NCBI RefSeq assembly: GCF_963169125.1
Contig: NC_084798.1
Span: 103,557,970-103,621,969 of the forward strand
Source of the DNA: Humulus lupulus
Taxonomy: Eukaryota > Streptophyta > Magnoliopsida > Rosales > Cannabaceae
Length of the DNA: 64,000 nucleotides
Direction: 5' to 3'
The stretch's first letter is position 1. Each line of letters begins with the position of its first letter. This document shows, piece by piece, positions 22,958-34,817 of this stretch. The notes beneath the pieces were generated by a model. That model was not told the DNA's origin, ran no database searches, and saw only the letters and a program-made list of their open reading frames with translations. Both the position numbers and the translations under genes were made by a program.

Positions 22958-23240
22958 AATTTGCTTTGCTTCACAAGGGATAAATAGTAAACGTAATGTT
23001 TGTATTAAGTTTTATGTCTAATATTTTATTACATTTTCCCCAGTGGTACATCGTCATTTTTGGATTTTTCTTAAGGCTCATCTTCTTGCTTCCATGGTAA
23101 AGAATTTTATCACTCAGATATATCTTTTGGTTGAAATATATGTGTGCTTAAATGACAAATCTTCCAAATTAGTTGTTGGGATGTGAACTACTTGTTTGAG
23201 TAAATTTTGTGATTCAAAGATCCAAGCAATCAAACAATGC
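22958..23240. other. Unassigned AT-rich flank of LINE
   Basis: No ORF or known element signature. It probably belongs to the DNA into which the LINE inserted, and continues after 28,108. Confidence 0.4.
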
Positions 23241-23256
23241 ATATAGGTAACTCTTT
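23241..23256. repeat. LINE target-site duplication, left copy
   Basis: ATATAGGTAACTCTTT matches ATATAGGTGACTCTTT at 28,093-28,108 with one mismatch. Together they bracket the LINE. Confidence 0.9.
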
Positions 23257-23592
23257 TTTTTTTTATCAAAAAGAAGATTATATTGCACCAAACAAATTAC
23301 ACCAGCTAGTTCAAGTCAAAACCACACTCACAACAACTTACAACATCTTAACAAACTCAGTGAGACTACAATTCTTATTCAGCTATTTTTGACTCAGCCG
23401 ATCCTGTAATCTAATTTTAAGACTCCTCTTGATTATATTAACTAAGCAATGAGGCATGTAGGAGAACTGAGAAAAAAAACAAAAATTTCTATTACACCAG
23501 ATATGATAAACCGCAGCTTCCAAACAGGCTACATAAATGCGCTGCAACATGGTTTTAGGCTTCCCATCTAGCCACTGCTTCCACTTGTCCCA

Positions 23593-26500
23593 CTAATTCG
23601 GCCATATACTAGGACCTAACCAATGCTTAAGGAGCTCCCAGATCTGTTGAGAAAAAGCACAGTCGAAAAATAAGTGTTTATGAGATTCCTCAACACTCTC
23701 ACAAATCGAACAGATATCAGAGCTAATATCAATTTGGCACCGGACCAGATTATCTCTAGTCAGTAAATGTCCAAGAACTGATTGCCACATAATAAAACGA
23801 TGCCTGGGCACTGAAAGACTACTCCACACTGCCTTAGCATACCCCACTGGATCCCTCTGAAGCATACTACTATACAACAACTTCAAGTTCAGTTTACCAT
23901 GTACTGCCGAAACCTCCAAATCCATGTCAGAAAAGGTCTCTCGCAAGTAACACACCTTTCGCCAATACCAACTAACATCTGATTTTAGTTGATAAGACCA
24001 GACATATTTACCTTTTAGATAGATCTCATCAATCCATTTCACCCCATAAAACATCTTGTTTAGAAGACAAAGACCAAAGGTATTTAGCCAAAAGAACTTT
24101 ATTCCAATTAGACCCTTCCTTAAAACCCAGGCCACCCAAAACTTTAGGAAGGAAAAACTGGGACCAAGAGGAACAATGAAATTTGCTGCGATTTTTTTTG
24201 GCTCCCCAAAGGAAGTTATGAAAAAGCCTGTCTATTTCTTGAATGACACTAATGGGAAGCATAAAAATAGTCATCCAATAATTGTGAATGCCCAGCAAAA
24301 GATAAATGTCTACTAGCCCAAACATGGAGCCTAGTAAGAATTTTCTTTATTATCTCACCACAATCAGAAACCAACCATCTCATGGGCCTCAGCGAAACCC
24401 CCAGATATTTCATAGGAAAGTTCCCCTCTCCAAGAGCAACAGATCTAAGAATATCATTTTTAACCTCAGCTGCCACACCCACAAAGAATATTTGAGATTT
24501 ACTCAGATTAGCTTCTAAACCATAACAGTGGCAAAATTTCAAAAAACCATCAAATAAAATTTGAACAGATTTAGAATTCCCCTTACAAAACAGAATCAAA
24601 TCATCCACAAAGCACAAGTTAACAAGCTGCAAATTTTTATACATGGGATGATATCTAAACTCTCTGTGATGAGAAGCTTGCTTTAGAAGTCTAGTGAGAT
24701 ACTCCATGGCCAGCACAAAAAGCAGAGGAGAGATGGGGTCTCCCTGTCTTAAACCTTTTCTCCCTTCAAAACTTCCTTGTAATCTCCCATTGAACATAAG
24801 AGTATAAGATGTTCCCGTCAAGCAAGTCATTATCCATTGAATACATTTTCTAGGAAAACAGAAAGCATTCAAGATATCCTCCATAAAAACCCAGTCAACA
24901 GAATCATACGCCTTACTGAGATCAATTTTTAGCACACAACGGGGAGAAATATTCTTCCTAGTATATCCATGGAGAATGTCTTGAAGAATTAAGATATTAT
25001 GGGCAAGCTGTCTGTTCTTTATAAAAGCTCCTTGATTTTGATGAATAATCACAGGAAGAATCTTTGCCAACTGGAAACAAATCATCTTAGAAATACATTT
25101 ATAGAGGGTGTTACAGCAGGCTATAGGTCTATAATTTGTGGCCTTAGAAGGGGAATCAACCTTAGGAATAAGAGATAAGATTGTCCCATTCAACTCAGCA
25201 GGAATCACTCCACGATCAAAGAACATCAAAATCGCCTCAGAGATTTCTTCCCCTATATCTTTCCAGAGGGCTTTATAAAATCATGAGCCAAAACCATCAG
25301 GGCCAGGACTCTTGATATAGGGAATGATGAATAAAGCTCTCTTAACATCCTTTTTAGTAAAGAGATGAATTAGATCTAATTGTTGCTGTAACGACAAAAC
25401 AGACCCCTGCTGGAAACAGTTCATATCAACTCGACCAAATAGAGCACTATTCTTACCCAAAAATCCTTTAAAGTGATTGTGAAAATGAGCAATAACCTCT
25501 GTAGGATTCTCAACAATCTGACCCTTATCATTAGTAAAACTAGTGATACGATTCCTCATTCTCCTCTATTTCAGACTTGCATGAAAATAAGCTGTGTTCT
25601 CATCACCAAATCTAAGCCAATTAATTTTGCTTTTTTGCCTCAGGAAACTCTCATACAATTTAGACATTCTAACATACTCAGTAGCTGCCTCAACCTCTTC
25701 CTGCTGTAACTTACTCAAAGTAGGAGACTGCTGCAACAAGAATTGGGCCAACTCATACTTCTGTTTAGCTATTGCATAGTTCTGGACAACATCACCAACA
25801 TGCATCTTGTTGAACTGAATTAAAGCAGGTTTAAGCCTCCTTAATTTCTGAATGATTTGCTGCAATCCAATACCACCAGTGGGTTTAGACCAAATATTCA
25901 AGACTGTACTCCTAAAATCCTTATGTTTATCCCACATATTATAGTATCGGAAATGCCTAACCCCTGAAATCTGAAATTGAACTGTTTTGATGATATAAAA
26001 ACAATGATCAGATATTGCATCCCAATTAACCCGAGCTTCTGAATTAGGAAAGATATCAAGCCACATTTCATTGATAAAGACTCTGTCCAACTTAGAAAAG
26101 ATTCTTGAAACTTCTTTTTGTTTGTTAGACCAAGTAAAGAAAGAACCACTAGATCTTAATTCATTCAACAAAGATTTTGCCCTCCATTGACGACTATCTT
26201 CTACTTCCAAAGCAGCTACCAGTCTACCTCCAATACGATCATCAAACTCCAAAACTACGTTGAAGTGCCCAACAACCAACCAAGGCCTAGTGTTAACCTG
26301 AGGTAAATGTAATTGAGCCCAGAGATTTTTCCTCTCCTCCACTGAGTTTCTACCATACACAAAAGACAGATAAGTTGTTTGATTAACACCCTTTATCTTC
26401 ACTTCACAATTGATCAGCTGGTCCATCTCTTGAGAAATAGTAACTTGAACTAAATCATGATTCCAAACCAACAAAATTCTACCTTCCAGTGTTCGACTGC

Positions 26501-26684
26501 TGTACCAACTCCAACCCACGAAAACATCTTTCATCATCTCCTCACCCTTATTACTATGTAGTTTAGTTTCAAGAAACGAGCCTAAACCAATTTTATTAAC
26601 AATACAGAAATTTAATAAAGACAGTTTCTTATTCCGACTATTTAAACCCCTAATGTTCCAACACAAAATATTACAACCCTCCAT
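23593..26684 (-). pseudogene. LINE ORF2: endonuclease, reverse transcriptase, zf-RVT
   Basis: Starts MEGCNILCWNIRGLN at 26,684. Endonuclease motifs in order are WNIRGLN, FLETKLH, FVYGRN, WLVVGHFNVVLEFDDR, SFFTWSN, KLDRVFIN and ISDHC. The usual GDFN is GHFN, so a catalytic Asp is lost. Stops occur at 25,566 and near 25,281. RT (25,229-24,249) has NYRPIACCNTLYK, DLSKAYDSVDW, GLRQGDPISPLLF and FVDDLILF (an FADD variant). A frameshift near 24,290 precedes the thumb region (LFHNFLWGAKK). The C-terminal zf-RVT block (VPRHRFIMWQSVLGHLLT, CSICESVEESHKHLFFDC) ends near 23,593. No RNase H domain is seen. The family nicks target DNA and copies its RNA there. Confidence 0.92.
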
Positions 26685-28074
26685 TAGATTGCTGGTGCTT
26701 TTGTGACTCCTTCTTTGAAACCACTTCTTGATTCTCTTGCAGAATATTAAACCTATTTGCTCTCAATGCCAGTTCAGTTGGACCTTTTTTCCTTAAACCT
26801 CCCACTTTTTTAGGGGTAGACCAAGGTTTCTCCTTCCCTGTCATTTAACAACTTGCATCTTTTACTTCTTCAGCTGATGTTATCATACCAGCCTTCGAAT
26901 CTCCCTTTACAGCCAACTGATCTCCCTTACTAGTTTTCAGAGCATCTTTTTCAGTAACCATTTGGTTAGCATCCTTTGGTCTATTCTCAAGCCCTGACTC
27001 ACACAGATCAGATTCTCCCCTAGAATCCCCTTTAATTGAATTTGTAACTTTCTGTTTTGGCTTCCAGACAACCTTCTAAGCATGTTTACAGCTGGATGCA
27101 GTATGGCCTAAACTCTTGCAATAAGAGCAGTGGGTGGGAAGCCATTCAAATTCTATGGCCTGCTCCATCAACTGACCTCGTTCATTGATAAAGCTAATAG
27201 AATGAGGTAACTGGTCAGTAATCTCAACATCCACAAGAACCCTAACAAATTTCACCATAGATTTTTCCTTAGTAACCTTGTCCATTATCATAGGCTTACC
27301 TATTCTGCTAACAAGAGGACTCAAACTTTTTAGACCCCAATATTGAAGACCTAAGTCTGGCAATCGAATCCAAACTGGAACTGATTTCACCAACCTCATC
27401 TTATCTAAATTAGTCGACCAAGGCCTCAGCAAGACCGGTTTCCTGTCAAAATGAACCACTCCTGCTTCCAAAACCATATCCCTAGTAGCTTCATTCCTAA
27501 ATTTGACTAGAGTATGACCCGCATTCATACGTGCAATCCTCTCTATACCCAACTTACCCAATAAACGATTAATGAATCCTTCAAAAACAGCTAAGGGAGG
27601 ATTAGCACCTAAAACTACACATACCAATGCTGATTGCCAGAAGGACGCCTCCACTTCAGTCTCCTCTATATCGATTTGAGCTATCAATTTCCCTTCACGA
27701 ACCAGAGGCTCCTCATATTTGAGCCGAGCACCACCATTAGCAGCAAAAGACTCCTGAAATGTAGACCACTTTTCCTTTGCCAATTCTTGAAAATCTTTCT
27801 CCTCTACTTCAATCGCCCACGACCTGGAACCAGTCACATTCTCAGCATTGAGTACTTCGCTATCCACCAAATAATTTTCCTCCCCAACCTCTTGAAAAAT
27901 GTCCTCTGTATCAGTAAAAACCTCATCCGCGGGATCCTCCCTCACAAGATCTTCCTCCTCCACTCCTACATGACGAACCTTGACATTGTTGCTCACAATC
28001 GGAGAAGAACTCAGACTAGGCTTCTGAGAAGTTTTCTTACGCCTCACCATGGGGAGAGAGAAAACCAGTCGCAC
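26671..28074 (-). pseudogene. LINE ORF1 (DUF4283-like RNA-binding protein)
   Basis: ATG at 28,074. The open part runs to TAG at 27,076 (332 residues): acidic N-terminus, a DUF4283-type region (FEGFINRLLGKLGIERI, FDRKPVLLRPW, SVPVWIRLPDLGLQYW), then a CCHC knuckle CSYCKSLGHTASSC. The same frame continues after the stop through a Lys/Ser-rich tail, with one more stop near 26,845, to a TAA at 26,673-26,671. That TAA lies inside the first codons of ORF2, so ORF1 and ORF2 overlap by about 14 bases. The protein would bind element RNA. The premature stops may have cut off the basic tail. Confidence 0.87.
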
Positions 28075-28092
28075 GCCTCTTTTATGTGAGTT

Positions 28093-28108
28093 ATATAGGT
28101 GACTCTTT
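28093..28108. repeat. LINE target-site duplication, right copy
   Basis: ATATAGGTGACTCTTT, the partner of 23,241-23,256. Confidence 0.9.
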
Positions 28109-29180
28109 ATATCTTCCCATATTCTTACTATTGATTATATCTCATATTTATTTTCTTTTATTATTTTTATTTCTTTGCAAAAATATCACTTGTTTTAATA
28201 AACTCATATTGTTTATCTCTTAACCATTTGTTTTCTTACTTTGTTTCTTTACCTCCCTATAGAATCGACCTCCCATATCTACACTTCAACGTTCGCTTGG
28301 TGAAGTCACATTATGGGCGTAAACATTAACTAAGGGCGGTTTGGTCATATTAAAAAAAATTATTGATAGAATTTATTGACAATTTTCCATTAGAGGGTAT
28401 TGAATGATAATTATTAAAAATATGTGTACCATGTTTGTATTTCAATAAGGCACAAGGTACCAAATGAGTATTTACCCATAAATAAAACATAACAAAATAA
28501 ATTATAAGAGTTTAATGAGTTTCAATTTTTTTTAATCATTCATTGTTGTAAAACGTTTTTATTCATTTGTTGCAGTGTTTTTGTATGATGTTTGTGAATA
28601 AAATCATTTTTATGCATTAAACTGACATTCAAACTAAAATTCGGGCAATTGTAACCATTTACACTATCTAGTACAAAGATTCTTTTTCAAAAACTCACAT
28701 TTGCATATTTGAATTTGGAGATTTTGAAATTACTGAATTAATTTGTGTTTAGAGTTTTACTTGTTGATTATCATTGTTGTTGAGTACCATTTTTTTTTTG
28801 TTTGCATAATTTTTATGATTGGCCTTCAATTTTCTCAAAATTGAATGCCAAAATGAATTGTTTCTTGAGTTTAATTGCTGGAAACAATGACTTCTGATTT
28901 TCTTGCAGCTTGAATTAGTCAGAATGAATCAATTGAGGGCTGAATTAGCAACTGCATATTTCTTGGAATAAAACTAACTTGTTTTTTCATTTGGACCAAT
29001 GTAACAGTAAGATAAAATTGTTGATTGGCTCTTCTTCATTGGTTCATCGAATCTCACTAAAGAAGAGCCAATCAACAATTTGACTGGTTCTGCTTCAATG
29101 TCAGCTTTAATTTCAAGCTATAGCTTCTTCATAAATTCTTTAATAAGTTGCATATTGCCTATTTACCAAATACCTTTTGT
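28109..29180. other. AT-rich unassigned DNA with a hairpin
   Basis: No gene was recognised. A GAATCGACCTC phrase followed by CGCTTGGTGAAG (28,262-28,305) resembles the 3' region of some plant LTRs, but no element could be delimited. A perfect inverted repeat lies at 29,015-29,081. A possible orphan splice acceptor and short exon lie near 28,907. Confidence 0.4.
29015..29081. repeat. Perfect 22-bp inverted repeat, 23-nt loop
   Basis: The arm 29,015-29,036 is the exact reverse complement of 29,060-29,081. The arm length and short loop would give a stable hairpin if transcribed. No promoter or conserved miRNA identity was recognised. Confidence 0.9.
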
Positions 29181-29199
29181 GGATGCAAAATATCCACAA

Positions 29200-30514
29200 G
29201 GAAAAATATATGGTCCCATGTTGAAATAAGTAAGGGTCTATGAACATGAAAGAATTGACCCAACAAGAAACGTGTGGAAGCCAAAAAAATCCCACTCATA
29301 AAGGACCTTCATTACATGTCCCCCAAGGCATCATATAAGCATAGGAAAAAAAGAGTACAATCCGGAACCAAGCGCATCCCGCGCGAGGTCACCTGACTCC
29401 TTACTCCAAGTATCATGCTCCATGGACAAGCCAACTCGCATCAAGGAAAAGTAGCACCAAAGGTTGTGGCCTCAGGCTGATGGTAGCACCTCGCGAAGGA
29501 CATCGCCTCACGCCAAAGAGGCGCCTCGCACCAAAGAAGAGCCTCGCACCTAGGAGGTTACCTCGCGAGGCCCATGCCTCATGCCGTTGTGACCCCATGT
29601 CACAAGGCCTCCAGCGCATCTAGGCCACTTCACGAAGACACCTAGAAGGGTCGGTGTCGCTATGCTAGACCCTCACTAGGCCACCCCTTGCAATGCCCAT
29701 CTTGCGAGGTCCACACCCGTCTCGTGAGGATGAGGCGACAAGTCATCTCGTGAAGACTAGGCACACAACAATCTCGCAGGGCCTAGGCACTCCGCTCGTG
29801 TTGTGAGGCTTAGATGCACTCCCATATCGCGAAGCCCAGGTGCATTTCCTTCCCGCGAGGCCCGTGCCTCACGTGCAGCCCGTGTCCTCATGAGACCATG
29901 CAAGATCCTTCACATCTCGCCCATTTAGATGAGACCATGGGAGAGTCCTCATGTCTTGCCCTTGTGGGCCACCTCGCAAGGACCCATCTGTAAACATCAA
30001 CTTTGTTGACGAGGCCATGCCTTACTGTCTAAGGAGGCCAAAAGTATGTCCAAGGTACCTTCGATCAGGTATGTACAAGTTGTAAGCTTGGATACAGAGT
30101 ACGTTAGGTTAGGTATGTACGAACCTGAGGAGGTCAGAGGCATGACCCTGACATCCGTATCAGTTAACTAGTGGTGGTATGAATTATTACAAAGTGTGGT
30201 GTGATTACCTGCACACGTCTGACATGTATCAGGGCTGACCATCACAACCCTTTGCACCATAATGTGTTGCTCCACTACCTCAGCAGTGTACCCATGTACT
30301 ATTTTGTCCCTATGGACCACCATGTATCAGGAGCCATTAGAGCTCCTCTATAAATAGATCCTCACCCCTAAGGCTAAGGGGTTGGGAAATTCATTGTATA
30401 CTCAGACTATTAAGTAATATAGGAGTTTTTACTCCATTGTTGATCTGCACTTATCTTTTCTCCTACTAAGCTTTGTGTTTTCTGACCTAACATAGTGACG
30501 AGTTCTCACCGTCA
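29200..30514 (+). repeat. GC-rich LTR of a Ty3/gypsy-like element
   Basis: A GC-rich block (29,360-29,990) with many variants of TCGCGAGG precedes a TATAAATAG box (30,349-30,357), a short transcribed region and an LTR-like end ACCGTCA at 30,514. A PBS-like site follows at once. The 5' end was not located and no second LTR is seen in the window. It is called an LTR by the order of promoter, end and PBS. Confidence 0.55.
30349..30357 (+). promoter_or_regulatory. TATA box of the GC-rich LTR
   Basis: TATAAATAG lies about 160 bases before the LTR end, preceded by AGAGCTCC. This spacing is typical of plant LTR promoters. Confidence 0.6.
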
Positions 30515-30520
30515 ATAGTT

Positions 30521-30537
30521 TCGCGCCATCTGTGGGA
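30521..30537 (+). other. PBS-like site
   Basis: TCGCGCCATCTGTGGGA resembles the TGGCGCCGTCTGTGGGA phrase that follows the 5' LTR in many plant Ty3/gypsy elements. It starts 7 bases after the LTR-like end. Confidence 0.6.
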
Positions 30538-30585
30538 AGAATAAATGACAAACAATAGTTCCTCCATTAATTTCAGTAAGAAAAC

Positions 30586-31478
30586 ATGCCAAGGCGTTCA
30601 AAATGCCTACAAGACCACCAAGAAGTGAAGGTTCACCTAGACGGAACCCAGCTAAAGGCATCCATGAGGGACCCTCCCCCGCCGACGAGTGGAGGTGCGA
30701 CGGATCTACCCAAAGACAATGGCGAAGAGAAAGAAGTATCATCCCCTGCCATTCATCCTACACTAGACCCTATAGAACATGCCCCCGCTCCAACGAAGGG
30801 TTGTACAACTCACCCTCCGCCACTGCTACTGGTGTCCCCAAGTCCAAACCATCAAGACCTGGGTCCCTCAAAAGAGAGACATGGTAAATGCCCCTGTGTA
30901 CACTCAATGAGTTCGATTTCCGATCTCGTCGTTACGAAGATGAAATATGTGACCTGCACTTGAAAGCCAAAGGTTGTAGGTCACCTTGGAGAACATGCAA
31001 GAGGTACTCAACGACCTGTTACACAAAAACTCTGAAGCTCCCTTCCCTAAGCATAAAGAGAGGGAGCATGTATGAGGAGAAACCACCATACACGTGGATG
31101 GTCGAATAATACAACTCCCCACTAGTCGTACCCCTCGCCTAGGACGCAAGGAAGATTCTACACCAACGGCGCAACCTGGTGCGAACCCCATCTATGGGAG
31201 GTACAAACCATAGACAACCTCCAAAAGAACTTCACCCAACTTGAGGGATAAACTTAACCAGAGTAGGTTCAAGGTAAAAACCACATCCCATGCAGCTCCC
31301 CTGATGAACACAACCAAAGAAAGGGTTCACCCTAAGAACCCACGAGACCCCTTAAACAAAAAGATAAGGGAATTTGACACTGAAATGCAAAGCCTTCGGA
31401 TAAAAAATGTTGTAAAAAATTTCACATCCTATAGAGATGACATGTCGGGCAACACACGTAGTAAACGAACTCTTCGTG
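30586..31478 (+). pseudogene. Gag-like leader ORF remnants
   Basis: Three short frames follow the PBS: a Pro-rich 125-residue frame from ATG 30,586, a frame at 30,888-31,109, and MRDKLNQSRFKVKTT... (31,241-31,478), rich in Lys and Arg. They occupy the gag position of the element but no capsid core or zinc knuckle is recognised, so the identity is positional. The reading is cut by the CACTA element at about 31,479. Confidence 0.35.
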
Positions 31479-31490
31479 TACTATTCCCTT

Positions 31491-31610
31491 ATCTGTAGTG
31501 ATGACATGTCATCGCTATAGGTTAAATGAAACGGTGTGTGCCCTCTTCAGCGACGACGATCTTATTTCCTATAGCGACGAAATGTCGTCGCTATAGAATC
31601 AGGGCATAAA
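31491..31610 (+). repeat. CACTA left subterminal repeats
   Basis: Contains GATGACATGTCATC (perfect 14-nt palindrome, about 31,500-31,515) and at 31,569-31,596 a 12-bp inverted pair CTATAGCGACGA around AATG. Such arrays are where CACTA-encoded DNA-binding proteins usually bind. Confidence 0.8.
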
Positions 31611-31779
31611 TCCCCTAACCTGAGCCTTCTTCTTCAGTATTTCTTCTCCTTTCTTTGCAAAACCAAAGCCCCTCCACCGCCCCTTCACCGTTCGTCGCCG
31701 ATCCAACACCCCCAGTCCTTTTCAGGCCCATTTCGTCCAAGTTTAGGTAATCTAAACCCCATTTCTATCTATTTTAGCC

Positions 31780-32870
31780 TTTAAAATGAATTTTTTTTAA
31801 TATTTTATGTACTTAGTATTTGGTAGAAATGTGTATGTTGTTAGATTGGAGTAGTTGAGCATCATCCTTAGCCATAGATGCCTTTGGATAACCCCTAAGC
31901 CTTGGGTATTGATTTTGCATTTTTTTGGGTGTTTGATTAATGTTTAAATTATGTTTTTATGTGTGTGATTGGTTTGCTTATATAGTGTTGATTTTTTTTT
32001 CATTTTAGATTTGTATATTTTAGACAATGTTAAGTATGTTAATTTAATTAAATGTTATTATGTTAATTGTGTAATTGGGTATTGTAGATAATATTGAATA
32101 TGTTAATTTAATTAAATATTAATATGTTAGTTATGTAATTAGTTATTTTAGTTATATAGTGTTGAATAAGTTAATTTAATTTAATTTAATTAAATGTTAT
32201 GTTAGATATTAGTTGAATATGTTTATTTATATAAATGTGAATGTGGATTGTATTTTTAAATTTTATGGTAGGTTATATTAATATAATTAGATGTTTATAA
32301 TTAGTATATATATGTTATGAGACTGATTTTGTGGTTTTTATGCAGATTTTAAATTTTGGGATATGTTAGATTACAACTGTTATGCTGCCAAAATTTTAGT
32401 AGATTTAGAAATATCAAACATTACAAAATAATTTTAAAGTTAGTGTGATTAATTTTTTTTATTAATTTTAAATATATTAATAAAAAAAATCATAAAGTGG
32501 AAATTAAAAAAATATATTTTACAATTATAAAACTTTATTGTTATTTAAAAAAAAATAAAAGGTGAAAATTAAAATAATAATTTGATAATTATTAAAGAAA
32601 TTAATAATAATCATTAATAAATTTATAATTTAATATTTGTTTGTATAATCAAACTTTATAATACATTCATAAATTTTGATAATATATATTCATAAAATTA
32701 TAAAGTGGAAATTAAAATAATAAATTTACAAGTATAAAACTCTATTGTTATTTTTAAAATTAAAAAGTTGAAATTAATAATAATCATTAAAATTAAATTA
32801 ATAAATTTAATAATATATTCACACGTAATGTTTTTTATAGTTTCAAAATTCTAACAAGTTTTAATTTTTT
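31780..32870. other. AT-rich interval inside CACTA
   Basis: About 1.1 kb of very AT-rich sequence with repeated TTAATTTAATTAAAT phrases. No ORF. It may be an intron or 5' region of the following gene. Confidence 0.45.
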
Positions 32871-32879
32871 TTGAAGGAA

Positions 32880-33995
32880 TTTTTTATTCTTCCTCAAGCT
32901 CTCCCTGAGTGGTGACTGATAGAGACTGGCATTGAGCGAGAGTTTTAGGATCGTGACAAGAATAGAAAATGTCGCAAGAAAAAATACTGCGATCAAAATG
33001 GAGGGTATGATGATATCGAGATAGCCAGAAAGAATCCACCGGAGGACATGAACAACGAGAGTTGGCAGAAGTTGGTTGACATCTTCACCACTCCACAGTT
33101 CATGGCACGCTCAAAGAAAAATGCTACCAACAGAGAAAAATAGAAGTATCAAAGTCTCAATGGATCAACCTCTTATGCTTTTTCTCGATTTAAGAAGGTA
33201 AATAAACAAATGTAGATAATTTGAAATATTTTCAGTTATCTTAATAATAATTTCAATATTTAACTGATATTTTGTTGCATTTTGTTTTCTAAAGATGAAT
33301 CTTCATACTAAGGAACTGCTCAACATTATTGATACGTTCCATGACATGCACAATCAGTCGCACATGGATGGGTGAACACGAATGCTAATGATGCCTAAGT
33401 AAGTAACTTTCTAAGTTTTGTATATATGTTTATTATTTAATTATATTATGCATTAATTGTCTTGTTTCTAAAGTGAAGGATGCCTTGCAGCAAGAAGTCC
33501 AGACACAATCCCAATCCCAATCCCAATTTGAATCTTTAGCAAGAAGTTCCTCTGTCGAGGAGACAAAAGTCATCTTGAAGGTACTTGGTCAATGTCGTGG
33601 CCACAACCGAGGAATTGGACGCAAGTTGAAGGGCATTGACACCTTTGCCTCAGGTGCCACCAGATCCTCTTCACAGTCAAAGGCCTCACTATTTATTCCC
33701 ACAACAATCGGCCCTTCGATAGTACCAACTGAGGTTTTCCAGTCCATGGTTCAACACTTTAGTCAAGCCATTATGACCCAGATCAACAACTTCTAGCAAA
33801 ATACAACAATTTATGCAAGCTACAAATCTGAACATCCATGCTCCACAATTTCAGCCTGTGAGCTTGGACATGAATATGATAAAGTCCATGTTGGCGAACT
33901 TTCCAGGCTCGGGCAAATTTCCACCATGGCAACCACAACCACCACAACAGCCTGACGATGATGATGACTTTGGGATTAGTTTAGATGACATTTAA
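32880..33995 (+). pseudogene. CACTA accessory protein, Transposase_24-like (Ptta/En/Spm)
   Basis: Exon-like segment 1 (about 32,900-33,198) reads DRDKNRKCRKKKYCDQNGG, EIARKNPPEDMNNESWQKLV, DIFTTPQFMARSKKNATNRE and STSYAFSRFKK, then a GTAAAT donor. This order (basic segment, NPP..., RSKKN..NR, SYA) is that of the plant Ptta/En/Spm family (PF03004). Segment 2 (33,295-33,400) reads LLNIIDTFHDMHNQSHMDG. Segment 3 (33,473-33,796) reads VLGQCRGHNRGIG. After a one-base shift the acidic tail QPDDDDDFGISLDDI ends at 33,995. Stops at about 32,943, 33,141 and 33,375 show decay. Members are thought to act with the CACTA transposase in binding element ends. Confidence 0.75.
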
Positions 33996-34796
33996 TTTGG
34001 TTATATTATTTTTTTATATTTATTATTATTTTGTGTTGTTTTTTATATTTTGGAGACTATACTAATTTTAAATTAGTTTTATTATTTAATTAATAAATTG
34101 GTTCTATTATTTAATTAGATAAATTGGTTTTATTTATTTAATTAATTTTTAATATTTTATTAAATAAATTTTAATTAATATAATTAATTAATTTAAAAAA
34201 AAATTATATACCTACAGTTGTAACGTCCCGTGTTTTGAACACACGTTAGCAGCCAGTTGGAGCCAGTGAAGAATTATGTGGAATATTATTTTATAAATGA
34301 TATTATATGAATTTGTGATGATTCGTGAATTTTTATAGCCGCTGTAATGATCCAGTAAAGGATCTAGCTTTATGCAAAGAAAGATTGGTCTTAGACCAAG
34401 GGATAGACCCTAATGGAAGAAAATTTTCAAATTAAATAAAATAAGGAATACTATGACATAATTTTTTTTTGGAAACTGGGACTTTATAGTCGAACCAATA
34501 AATTTAATAAAAATTTATTGAGGTTTGAATTCCAATCTACTGGGCTTAAGAATGAAAATTTATTGCTCGTGCCTATAAGGGCATTTTGGTCAATATGCGA
34601 TAAATTGACAAAATTATTGGATATTGTGACAAATTTTATTTTTGGTCAGAAATTTATATATTTAATTATGCATTGAGATTTAAAAACGATAGGTTAAAAT
34701 TTAAGGAAAATTTAGAGCACAAAATTCCTAAAGGGCCCTTGGATTCCTTATATGTGAGGTAAAATAAGCAAGGGCATAAAAGTAATTTCCAAGGGA

Positions 34797-34817
34797 AGAG
34801 AGAGAGAGAGAGAGAGG
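34797..34817 (+). repeat. GA microsatellite
   Basis: Uninterrupted AG/GA dinucleotides within LTR-X. Confidence 0.9.

Larger units (their letters stand above)
23257..28092 (-). mobile_element. L1-type LINE, near full length
   Basis: About 4.8 kb on the minus strand, with an A-rich tail (T-run on plus at 23,257-23,264), ORF2 (endonuclease, RT, zf-RVT) and ORF1 (DUF4283-like with CCHC). It is flanked by 16-bp target duplications with one mismatch. The 5' end at about 28,092 leaves only 18 bases before the ORF1 ATG, so a little 5' UTR may be missing. Both ORFs carry stops, so the copy is inactive. Confidence 0.92.

Noticed and set aside
27634..28089. 151-codon open frame on the plus strand
   Set aside because: Lies antisense to LINE ORF1, which has clear domain motifs. 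No recognisable features in this frame.
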